Shown here piece by piece: positions 1 to 5,635 of a stretch of DNA of 5,635 nucleotides (position 1 is the stretch's first letter; each line of letters opens with the position of its first letter). This DNA comes from an uncultured cyanobacterium (GTDB taxonomy: Bacteria > Cyanobacteriota > Cyanobacteriia > Phormidesmidales > Phormidesmidaceae): assembly GCA_938029995.1 (NCBI GenBank), contig CALHGI010000069.1, forward strand, positions 1 to 5,635, in the 5' to 3' direction. Under the pieces are notes generated by a model, which worked only from the letters and a program-made list of their open reading frames with translations, was not told where the DNA came from and ran no database searches. The translations under genes were made by a program, and so were the position numbers.

Positions 1-279
1 TGCTGGTGAATATTGGGAGGAGCGAGTGTAGGGGGTAAAAGGCTGAATCCCCAGCTCATCCACCAGGGAAAAAATATTGTTGTAGGGGTACCAAAAGCCG
101 TGGATGCCTGCTTCCACGGAGCGACCACCGGGGGTTTTCCAGCCTGCAACCAAGCCACCGGGCTGAGGCCCTGCTTCCAGCAACGTCACATCATAGCCTT
201 GCTTTGCTAAGTGATAGGTGGCCCCTAACCCGGCCCAGCCAGCACCCACAACAATGACCTTCTTCCCAGCTGAATTCAT
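1..279 (-). CDS. FAD-dependent oxidoreductase, phytoene desaturase/amine oxidase-like (5' end only)
   Basis: Ninety-three codons are visible before the gene leaves the window at base 1. The protein opens MNSAGKKVIVVGAGWAGLGA, a Rossmann strand with the dinucleotide-binding GxGxxG (residues 12-17), and then an acidic residue ending the second strand (LLEAG, E35). PGG follows (40-42), and then EAGIHGFW (57-63). This order of motifs is that of FAD-binding amine-oxidase/carotenoid-desaturase-like flavoproteins. Cyanobacteria have several such proteins besides the true carotenoid desaturases, so the substrate cannot be assigned. ATG at 279-277 is taken as the start because an upstream ATG at 290-288 runs into a stop after four codons. 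Only a weak GGGA lies upstream as a possible ribosome site. No signal peptide is seen. The family usually has about 450-500 residues, so roughly four fifths lies outside. It is divergent from the 647 gene and probably an independent unit. Confidence 0.92.
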   Translation of the reverse strand, partial: MNSAGKKVIVVGAGWAGLGATYHLAKQGYDVTLLEAGPQPGGLVAGWKTPGGRSVEAGIHGFWYPYNNIFSLVDELGIQPFTPYTRSSQYSPA

Positions 280-331
280 AGATTTCCCATAGGCCTACCT
301 TTGTACTGTAGATCAGAATTAGAATTAGGGT

Positions 332-640
332 CTAAATTGAGCCGTTGCCACCTCCACACAACAGTTTGCGCCATGGTTGTGGGTAAGCTTTGCGTTCTTC
401 CTCTTCAACAGCGAGGGTGTTAGCGATCTCCCCTGTTTGATCCAACAGGCTTTTCACGGTGTCTTGATCAGGGGAGTGTCCCCCCCTTGGTCAAGGGAGG
501 GACAGGGGTGGCGGCGGGACCCATGGGCTGCCCCCTAGATTAGGGTTATCCGGATAGTCTACATAGATTTTAAAGAAATCACCCCCAAAGGTACTGCCAA
601 TGGAGACCCGATCCTCCACATTGTAAACAGAGAGCGGGAG
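332..640 (-). pseudogene. Decayed 3' gene remnant with an in-frame stop
   Basis: One minus-strand reading frame runs from about 640 to a TAG at 334-332, broken only by a TGA at 493-491. The first half contains VYNVEDRVSIGSTFGGDFF and then KIYVDYPDNPNLGGSPWV. The second half contains VKSLLDQTGEIANTLAVEEE and then ERKAYPQPWRKLLCGG. Both halves look like real protein: mixed, low in stops, with a plausible charged C-terminus. There is no convincing start codon, and the frame closes at 664-662 just inside the divergent 647 gene, so the 5' part is missing. The stop falls in the loop of a palindrome (478-503), and the codons around it read as low-complexity Pro/Gly, as expected for inserted sequence. 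I do not recognise the family. Alternatives are chance open frame or a short real gene ending at the TGA. The stop at 332 lies 52 bases before the oxidoreductase start, on the same strand. Confidence 0.4.
478..503. repeat. G/C-rich palindrome inside the gene remnant
   Basis: Arms GTCCCCCCCTT (478-488) and AAGGGAGGGAC (493-503) pair over 11 bases with one C/A mismatch, which becomes a G-U pair in minus-strand RNA, around the four-base loop GGTC. It is flanked by the imperfect direct copies CAGGGGAGTG and CAGGGGTGGC. This looks like a small interspersed palindromic element. No T-run follows on either strand, so it is a poor intrinsic terminator. Confidence 0.5.
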
Positions 641-642
641 GG
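636..642 (+). promoter_or_regulatory. Ribosome binding site of the membrane Fe-S protein gene
   Basis: GGGAGGG ends four bases before the ATG at 647. It supports that start over the internal ATG at codon 10, although the spacing is short. Confidence 0.6.
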
Positions 643-646
643 TATT

Positions 647-2356
647 ATGCTGGCAAAAATTTCAGAACAACGCATGCATGTTGTTCGATGGGTATTGATC
701 ATTGCCTGGGGACTATTAATTTTTTCCTTATTTTATGATCCGATTTCTCCTGGGCTAACGGACCCGGAAAATGGTTGGAGTTGGCTGAAGGACCACACCC
801 TATTGATGGCGCAGGACCCCAGTCAATGTATTCAGGTGCAGGGCGCCTGCGTGCCCCTAGCCCCCGCCTATGCCATTGGCGCACGCATCTTTTGGGGCAT
901 GGTGGTACCCTGTGGCATTTTTATAGTCTTTGTGTTGGGGCATGAAACCTGGCGACGCATTTGTCCTTTGTACTTCTTTTCCCAGATTCCACGGGCCTTA
1001 GGCATTCCCCCTCGCTCATCGATTAAGTCTTTTCCTTGGTTAGAACGCCATCACTTTTACCTTCAGTTTGGTCTCTTCTTTTTAGGCCTCAATGGGCGCA
1101 TTTTGTTGGTCAATTCCATCCGACCCATTTTGGGGGCATTTTTGCTGCTGACCCTACTGGGTGCCGCCGCTGTGGTGTGGTTGTTGGGGGGACGCAGTTG
1201 GTGCCACTATGTGTGCCCCTTTGGCATGGTCCAAACGGTGTTTACGGGGCCCCGTGGACTATTGGATAGCCAGGCCCATCGCTCGGTGCCGAGGAGTCTG
1301 ACCCAGTCCATGTGCCGAACAGCAGATGGTGCAGCAGAGTCTCTAGGTAAGGCGAAAAGCGCCTGCATCTCTTGCAAAACATCCTGCATGGATATTGATA
1401 GTGAGAAGGCTTACTGGGACCATCTTCAGAAGCCGGGACGGCGCTTGGTGCAGTATGGCTATCTGGGGCTTGTGGTGGGTTACTTTCTTTATTATTGGTT
1501 CTATGCCGGTAATTTTGATTATTACTTTTCCGGTGTTTGGAGCCATGAAACGGCCGCATTGGAGCATCCGTTGGAGACTCTGTGGAAGCCTGGATTGTAT
1601 TGGTTTGGAACGGCTTTGCCGATACCAAAGTTGGTGGCGGCTCCCCTTGTGCTGGGTGGGTTTGCGATCGCAACCATCCACTGCGGCACCCAGCTAGAAA
1701 AACACTACCGGGGATATCTCAAGCAAAACTTTCCCCACCTTGGCCTAGAACAAAGTCAGCACCGCATTTTCTCCCTCTGCACATTCCTCGCCTTCAACAT
1801 TTTCTTTATCTACGGCGGTCGTCCAGAAATCAACAACTGGCCCCTAGTGCTCCAATTTATCTTCCAGACTATGGTCGCCTGCGTCAGCGCCGTCTGGCTC
1901 CATAGAACCTGGCAACGCAGTCCCGAGCAATACCTCCGAGAAAGCCTAGCCGACAAACTCAAACGACAACTGGCCCAACTACCGGCAGAGCTGTTAACCC
2001 CCTTAACCAGTTGCTCCATCGACCAGCTCAGCGCTGATGAAGTCTATGTCCTCGCTAAAACATTGCCCCATACGGCCCAGTATGATCGCAAAAAACTCTA
2101 CAAAGGTGTTCTCCAGGAAACCCTAGCCGCCGAACAGGTCAACTCGGCCAATAGTTTGATCCGGTTACACTACCTCCAACAACAGCTAGAAATTACGCCC
2201 CAGCAACACTATGATCTCTTAGCCGAACTGAATACTACTGAAACGGTCATTCAGCAACCGATTCATCCCATGGCACCACCCTTGCCGCGCACGGCATTGA
2301 GGCGAGGCTCAACTCAGCAACGGACCATCATGCGGGGCGAAAAAGAATCGGGTTAA
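647..2356 (+). CDS. Polytopic membrane iron-sulfur protein, NapH/NosR/polyferredoxin-like
   Basis: This 569-residue protein probably moves electrons between a cytoplasmic donor and the membrane. About eight hydrophobic segments are visible, near residues 13-30, 80-98, 134-150, 158-181, 268-288, 322-345, 372-390 and 397-418. With the N-terminus inside, the cluster region and the tail are both cytoplasmic. Between segments 4 and 5 lies WCHYVCPFG (C186, C190), the CxxxCP motif of NapH/NosR-type proteins. It is followed by C223 and ACISCKTSC (C240, C243, C247). These six cysteines could hold one or two [4Fe-4S] clusters. An incomplete copy of the motif, RRICPLYFF (C106), follows segment 2. Two outside cysteines (C61, C68) could form a disulfide. 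Residues 419-569 form a soluble, mostly helical tail ending in a basic Ser/Thr stretch (RRGSTQQRT). The start is supported by a GGGAGGG four bases upstream. The next gene on this strand, an FHA-reductase-ferredoxin fusion, is a natural electron donor. The final acceptor is unknown. Family placement is firm at superfamily level only. Confidence 0.93.
   Translation: MLAKISEQRMHVVRWVLIIAWGLLIFSLFYDPISPGLTDPENGWSWLKDHTLLMAQDPSQCIQVQGACVPLAPAYAIGARIFWGMVVPCGIFIVFVLGHETWRRICPLYFFSQIPRALGIPPRSSIKSFPWLERHHFYLQFGLFFLGLNGRILLVNSIRPILGAFLLLTLLGAAAVVWLLGGRSWCHYVCPFGMVQTVFTGPRGLLDSQAHRSVPRSLTQSMCRTADGAAESLGKAKSACISCKTSCMDIDSEKAYWDHLQKPGRRLVQYGYLGLVVGYFLYYWFYAGNFDYYFSGVWSHETAALEHPLETLWKPGLYWFGTALPIPKLVAAPLVLGGFAIATIHCGTQLEKHYRGYLKQNFPHLGLEQSQHRIFSLCTFLAFNIFFIYGGRPEINNWPLVLQFIFQTMVACVSAVWLHRTWQRSPEQYLRESLADKLKRQLAQLPAELLTPLTSCSIDQLSADEVYVLAKTLPHTAQYDRKKLYKGVLQETLAAEQVNSANSLIRLHYLQQQLEITPQQHYDLLAELNTTETVIQQPIHPMAPPLPRTALRRGSTQQRTIMRGEKESG
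1664..1671. repeat. HIP1 octamer GCGATCGC
   Basis: Highly iterated palindrome typical of cyanobacterial genomes, here within the membrane protein gene. It supports the taxonomic reading. Confidence 0.85.
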
Positions 2357-2622
2357 ACCCAACGTTAATGCAGCACTCACCACAAGTTCCCATATATCCC
2401 CCTTCCCGCCCCTAGGGTATCCATCGTTCACACACCCGCCCTATCGCTAGCAAAAACTATGGGCCGCGAAGCCTGCGGCAGATTGCCATCTCACGCCCAT
2501 TTCGCCGTTGCCGAGGGGATGAACCGATCGATTCAGACGCACTCTAGAACGATAGGGTTCAGCCGAAATCACCCCGAGGATCAGCAACGCCCCTGTTTCT
2601 GTAGATCACCCCAGCCATCGTC
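2357..2622. other. Spacer between the two redox genes
   Basis: These 266 bases hold no convincing gene on either strand. An 8-base pair of inverted arms, CCCTATCG (2439-2446) and CGATAGGG (2550-2557), brackets a palindromic repeat (2463-2479). I see no intrinsic terminator after 2356 and no clear promoter before 2623. The spacer is long for a tight operon, so the FHA-reductase gene may have its own promoter here. Confidence 0.5.
2463..2479. repeat. Short palindromic repeat, GCCGC-loop-GCGGC
   Basis: A five-base-pair G/C stem with the loop GAAGCCT. The core GCGAAGCCTGCGGCA resembles the short interspersed palindromes scattered between genes in many cyanobacteria. That resemblance is from memory and was not searched. 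Confidence 0.4.
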
Positions 2623-4104
2623 ATGCTAAAAATCAAAGTCATCAACCAATCCACCAATGAATTCTACGAAAGCCACCTACAACCGAAACAAACCGATGCC
2701 CTAGAATGTCTCATCGGTCGTCACCCCAGCTGCGCTCTCGTCCTAGATGGACCCACCGTTAGCCGTGTCCATGGCCGCATCCTATTCCAAGGCCAACATT
2801 GTTATTTCTCCGACCTCGGTAGCACCGACGGCTCCCGCCTCAATAATGAAACCGTTGCCGTCACCCAGTCCTATGCCCTAGCCGCCGATGACGTCATTCG
2901 CCTAGGCGAGTTTACCCTCCTGGTGGAATCGATTGCGCCAACCCAGACACCATCGACCAGCGCCACCCCGGCCCCAGACAAAATGACGGTGCGATGTATT
3001 CAAATTATCCAAGAGACCCCCGATGTCAAAACATTTCGCTTTCGGGCAGAACCGGCTCGGCTGTTTGACTATAAGCCGGGACAATTTATTACCCTCAAAC
3101 TCAATATTGACGGACAACCCGTTCACCGTTCCTATTCGATTTCATCTAGCCCCTCTCGACCCCACACGCTAGAGATTACCGTCAAACGGGTGCCTGCTGC
3201 CGAGGACGGCATGCCCCCCGGCCTAGTCTCCAACTGGTTACACGATCATCTCAAGGTGGGCCATACCCTAGATATTCAAGGTCCCTTCGGGCACTTTAAC
3301 TGTATCGACCATCCGGCCAACAAGTATTTACTGGTTTCAGCGGGTAGTGGCATCACTCCCATGCTGTCCATGGCGCAGTGGCTATGGGATACGAGTTCTC
3401 CAGCTAAGGTTGTCTTTATCCACAGTGCCCGCACTCCGGCGGATATCATTGGTCGCCAGCGGCTAGAGTTAATGGCTAGTCAAAATCCTCATATGGAGCT
3501 GGCCTGGACCCTGACTCGACCAACAGTAGGTATCCCCTGGAGTGGATATCGGGGTCGCCTGAGCGAGATTTTGCTCCAGGCAATTGTGCCAGACTACAAA
3601 CAGTTCACCACCTTTGTCTGTGGTCCCCAGGGGTTTATGGGCAGCACCCAATCACTGTTCGAAAGCCTAGAATTTCCAATGGAAAATTATTTTGAAGAGA
3701 GTTTTGGCGGTGTGAAGGTGCCTCAGAAAGCGGCCAAGGAAGAAGCGGCCAAGAAAGCGGCTCCCAAGCTGGAGGCATTGCCCTCTAAGGTTTCCCCGGC
3801 TCAGATGCCGACCAGGATACCTAACCTAGGCGCACCGGAGGAGCCTGTTGTGGTATTTGCAGAGTCCAATAAGGAGGTAAGCTGCGAGGGGGATGATTGT
3901 TTGCTAGATGTGGCGGAACAGGCTGGAGTTGAGCTGACTAGCGGCTGTCGCATGGGTAGCTGTGGGGTGTGTAAGCACCAACTAATAGAGGGCGATGTGG
4001 CCTACGATGATGACCCGAGCGGGCTGTCGGATAGCGATCGCCAACAGGGGCAAGTATTAGTGTGTGTGGCACGCCCCGTGGGGCGAGTGGTGTTATCAGC
4101 CTAG
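2623..4104 (+). CDS. FHA domain - ferredoxin-NAD(P) reductase-like - [2Fe-2S] ferredoxin fusion protein
   Basis: A 493-residue soluble protein with three modules. Residues about 1-103 are an FHA domain: IGRHP (31-35, R33), SRVHGRI (47-53, S47 and H50), and GSTDG (66-70), where D69 replaces the usual Asn. FHA domains bind phosphothreonine. A Pro/Thr/Ala linker leads to residues 121-365, a reductase module. It has YKPGQF (150-155), the FAD-binding RSYSISS (169-175), the NAD(P)-site GSGITPM (241-247) and CGPQGFM (333-339). A Lys/Ala-rich linker (369-388) joins it to a C-terminal plant-type ferredoxin whose [2Fe-2S] cysteines are C442, C447, C450 and C481. The order reductase then ferredoxin matches Hcr and class IA oxygenase reductases. 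Expected chemistry is NAD(P)H to FAD to [2Fe-2S] and on to a partner. ATG at 2623 is the first start after the in-frame stop at 2602, but it has no visible Shine-Dalgarno. No signal peptide or membrane segment is seen. The likely partner is the upstream membrane Fe-S protein. Cofactor preference (NADH or NADPH) cannot be read reliably. Confidence 0.96.
   Translation: MLKIKVINQSTNEFYESHLQPKQTDALECLIGRHPSCALVLDGPTVSRVHGRILFQGQHCYFSDLGSTDGSRLNNETVAVTQSYALAADDVIRLGEFTLLVESIAPTQTPSTSATPAPDKMTVRCIQIIQETPDVKTFRFRAEPARLFDYKPGQFITLKLNIDGQPVHRSYSISSSPSRPHTLEITVKRVPAAEDGMPPGLVSNWLHDHLKVGHTLDIQGPFGHFNCIDHPANKYLLVSAGSGITPMLSMAQWLWDTSSPAKVVFIHSARTPADIIGRQRLELMASQNPHMELAWTLTRPTVGIPWSGYRGRLSEILLQAIVPDYKQFTTFVCGPQGFMGSTQSLFESLEFPMENYFEESFGGVKVPQKAAKEEAAKKAAPKLEALPSKVSPAQMPTRIPNLGAPEEPVVVFAESNKEVSCEGDDCLLDVAEQAGVELTSGCRMGSCGVCKHQLIEGDVAYDDDPSGLSDSDRQQGQVLVCVARPVGRVVLSA
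4034..4041. repeat. HIP1 octamer GCGATCGC
   Basis: Second copy in the window, within the ferredoxin-domain codons of the FHA-reductase gene. It supports a cyanobacterial origin. Confidence 0.85.
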
Positions 4105-4128
4105 TGATCTGTCATGACGCTGCACTAG
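4101..4128. repeat. Inverted repeat carrying both convergent stop codons
   Basis: CTAGTG (4101-4106) and CACTAG (4123-4128) are perfect inverted arms, with the palindrome GTCATGAC (4111-4118) at the centre. The TAG stop of each converging gene lies inside one arm. A hairpin here could end transcription from both sides, but it is imperfect and has no T-run, so the terminator role is only a possibility. Confidence 0.45.
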
Positions 4129-4676
4129 GCAACCTTAAGAGCTTCGCTCAATACAAGTCGCGCTAACGGGGACTTACCCTCTAAACAACCATGGGCCGTT
4201 TCAAACGCTTTCAAAACCGTCGATTTATGTCTAGCATCCTGAATGTCCCCAGCGGCGATCAGTCCTTCGGTCAATATGATCTGGGCAAACTGCTGATCCC
4301 CTAACCGGCCAGCGGCCTGAGCCACGTCACTCAACGCCGATGACTTAGCCCAGTTGTCCTGAATCGCTTTGGCCGCGACCAGGGCCTCGTTTAACACGGT
4401 GCAAGATAGCTGCCCATCGTCTAACTGGTCATAGGCCGTGGCAATCTGACTCAACACTGCCGATTTTGCCCCATGGCCGTGGATGGCTTGGGCAATTTCG
4501 AGCACCTCACCTAAAATATCCAGAGCCAATGGACGTTCGGTTAACTTACTAGCGGCGGTGGCCACCTCACCTAACGCCGTTGACTTCGTCCAGTCGCCCT
4601 GAATAATTTTGGCCGCATGGATCGCCTCACTCAAAGCGACCTTAGGCAATTGCTTTTCCTTTATCCCGCCAGACAT
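4125..4676 (-). CDS. Small helical-repeat protein (four 40-residue TPR-like repeats)
   Basis: A 183-residue cytoplasmic protein built almost wholly from repeats starting at residues 14, 54, 94 and 134, with a half repeat at 175-183. The pattern is a hydrophobic residue, L, x, E, then a helix, IQxxxxKS, and a second Ala/Leu-rich helix. The KS pair recurs exactly every 40 residues (31, 71, 111, 151). This predicts two helices per unit stacked into an alpha-solenoid, a TPR- or HEAT-like scaffold for binding proteins. Similar repeats occur in cyanobacterial proteins of unknown function. No catalytic motif, signal peptide or membrane segment is present. ATG at 4676-4674 is preferred. A TTG nine codons earlier (4703) keeps the frame open but would add LLLKTVII-type residues outside the repeat pattern. 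Neither has a good ribosome site. The gene converges on the FHA-reductase gene with 20 bases between them, so shared regulation is not implied. Confidence 0.85.
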   Translation of the reverse strand: MSGGIKEKQLPKVALSEAIHAAKIIQGDWTKSTALGEVATAASKLTERPLALDILGEVLEIAQAIHGHGAKSAVLSQIATAYDQLDDGQLSCTVLNEALVAAKAIQDNWAKSSALSDVAQAAGRLGDQQFAQIILTEGLIAAGDIQDARHKSTVLKAFETAHGCLEGKSPLARLVLSEALKVA

Positions 4677-4852
4677 AATAATAACCGTTTTCAATAACAA
4701 CAACGCTTACCATGCAGCCCCTTTTTCCTTAGACCAAACGAGAAGTTTAGTGTAACGAGGGTCGCAATTGGGTTAGTTCTACGTCAGTGCCTTCTCTACC
4801 CAAGACCCAAAACCTAGATTTCCACCCACCCCGACCCACAGAATTACTATAT

Positions 4853-4875
4853 CAACCATAGTTGTTCAGTATAAT
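4853..4875 (+). promoter_or_regulatory. Promoter-like element with an adjacent dyad
   Basis: TATAAT at 4870-4875 is a perfect -10 box. The -35 position is poor, but the dyad CAACCATAGTTG (4853-4864) sits there and could be an activator or operator site. A start around 4881-4883 would transcribe straight into the hairpin at 4887. This is a guess from consensus alone. Confidence 0.3.
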
Positions 4876-4886
4876 CAGACACGCCT

Positions 4887-4934
4887 CAAATCTGGCCTGT
4901 CCATGGGTGCGAAGCTATGGATAGGCCAGATTTG
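4887..4934 (+). ncRNA. Strong hairpin, possible small RNA or terminator
   Basis: Arms 4887-4904 (CAAATCTGGCCTGTCCAT) and 4917-4934 pair over 18 bases with a single G-U wobble, around a 12-base loop. TTTGTTCGTT overlaps and follows the right arm, a weak U-rich tail. No plus-strand gene lies just upstream for it to terminate, because the nearest one ends at 4104. Together with the -10 box, that favours a roughly 60-base stand-alone transcript. A remnant of a palindromic mobile element is the other option. It matches no RNA family that I recognise. Confidence 0.35.
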
Positions 4935-5635
4935 TTCGTTGAAATCTTTGTGTATAAACGCTATGGAGCCAGGGCTGACTATATTCACCGTTGGCCAGAC
5001 TCGACCCCATGAATCACTCAGTATCTCCGTATAAAATTTGAAGGTTTTGGTGTAAACACATACTGAAATAAGCTAAAAACCATTTAAATTAGGCTAGTAA
5101 GATGGTGAGCCAGCTAAGGAAAAATCATAGTTTTGGCCTCTGCTTTTATCTCTCCCTTATAAATTACTGGTAATGCCCTTACCCTACTTCTGATTGATGG
5201 CCTGGGGCCCGTAGTTAATGACAATGACGATTGCTAGAACATGAAGTTAAGGCGTAGAAAACGGCTGAATGTAGCTTGATACGCGAATAGTTCATAGGTG
5301 ATTGCCATACATCGGAACAATATCCCATTCATCCGTGAAAAGACTGATGAATTAATCTCTTTATGTGTTGGTATTTTGTTGATAAAATGAAGAATATGTA
5401 TTCTTCCTGAGAGAATCATGGAATATGGGTGAGAGATTCAGTGAAAAGATGTTTCGCCAAGGATTGGCTACAGGGATAGGCGTTTTGGGCACACTAGTAG
5501 ACAAAGCCCACACCTGCATACCCCTCCTTGAGAGCATGGTTCTAAGTATTCTCACGTGAATCTTTTTGTCCTAGCAATCCGTAGCATTACCTAAGGTGGG
5601 CTCCCCTGTGATTGCCTTATGAAACCACACCCCCA

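Larger units (their letters stand above)
4677..5635. other. Long region without a convincing gene
   Basis: Nearly 960 bases upstream of the repeat-protein gene. It is visibly more A/T-rich in its right half than the genes to the left. Open frames are short and lack recognisable motifs. The best is a 44-codon plus-strand frame at 5425-5559. The only strong structures are the promoter-like element and hairpin at 4853-4934. Small dyads such as ATTACTGGTAAT (5163-5174) are too short to interpret. No tRNA, rRNA, CRISPR array or insertion-sequence end was recognised. Confidence 0.5.

Noticed and set aside
13..210. Plus-strand 65-codon open frame
   Set aside because: It lies antisense to the FAD-binding oxidoreductase, whose minus-strand translation has a clear Rossmann motif. 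It is a shadow frame.
1242..1681. Long minus-strand open frames of 112 and 143 codons
   Set aside because: They are antisense to the cluster region and membrane segments of the membrane Fe-S protein. The translations show low-complexity composition and no motifs.
1582..1905. Plus-strand 107-codon open frame
   Set aside because: It overlaps the membrane protein gene in another frame and has no recognisable domain.
2350..2360. Palindrome GGGTTAAACCC over the membrane protein stop codon, as a terminator
   Set aside because: It leaves no loop and has no following T-run, so it would not form a terminator hairpin.
2547..2560. GAAC-GATAGG-GTTC as a tRNA T-arm
   Set aside because: No acceptor stem, anticodon arm or D-arm can be placed around it.
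4677..4703. TTG at 4703 as the start of the repeat protein
   Set aside because: The added nine residues fall outside the repeat pattern and no good ribosome site precedes it. ATG at 4676 is simpler.
5234..5555. Two overlapping minus-strand frames of 61 and 64 codons
   Set aside because: Different frames, no motifs, no ribosome site, and composition like A/T-rich non-coding DNA. I tested them as pieces of a broken transposase and saw no support.
5425..5559. Plus-strand 44-codon frame beginning MGERFSEKMFRQGLATGIG
   Set aside because: The composition is protein-like, but it has no clear ribosome site, no recognisable family and a length compatible with chance. It is worth a translated search but not a gene call.

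Overview
The window reads as chromosomal DNA of a cyanobacterium. Two copies of the HIP1 octamer GCGATCGC (1664-1671 and 4034-4041) are present where chance would give about 0.1. The protein set (FHA-linked flavo-iron-sulfur reductase, NapH/NosR-like membrane Fe-S protein, phytoene-desaturase-like oxidoreductase, 40-residue helical repeat protein) fits that phylum. I cannot name a species from the sequence.

Layout: 1-279 (minus) is the 5' end of an FAD-dependent oxidoreductase gene running off the left edge. 280-646 has no intact gene. On the minus strand it holds what looks like the decayed 3' part of a gene (332-640), broken by an in-frame TGA in the loop of a G/C-rich palindrome. 647-2356 (plus) encodes a 569-residue polytopic membrane protein with cytoplasmic iron-sulfur cysteine motifs and a long cytoplasmic tail. 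2357-2622 is a spacer with a short palindromic repeat. 2623-4104 (plus) encodes a 493-residue fusion: FHA domain, FAD/NAD(P) ferredoxin-reductase module, C-terminal plant-type [2Fe-2S] ferredoxin. A convergent gene (4125-4676, minus) encodes a small protein of four 40-residue helical repeats. 4677-5635 has no convincing gene. It carries a promoter-like element followed by a strong 18-bp-stem hairpin (4853-4934), a possible small RNA.

How the parts may work together (inference): the FHA-reductase-ferredoxin protein could take electrons from NAD(P)H through FAD to its [2Fe-2S] centre and pass them to the membrane Fe-S protein, which would deliver them to quinone or to an acceptor across the membrane. 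The FHA domain, which normally binds phosphothreonine, would make docking depend on a Ser/Thr kinase. The basic, Ser/Thr-containing end of the membrane protein is one candidate docking site. This two-gene redox module is the most interesting content of the window.
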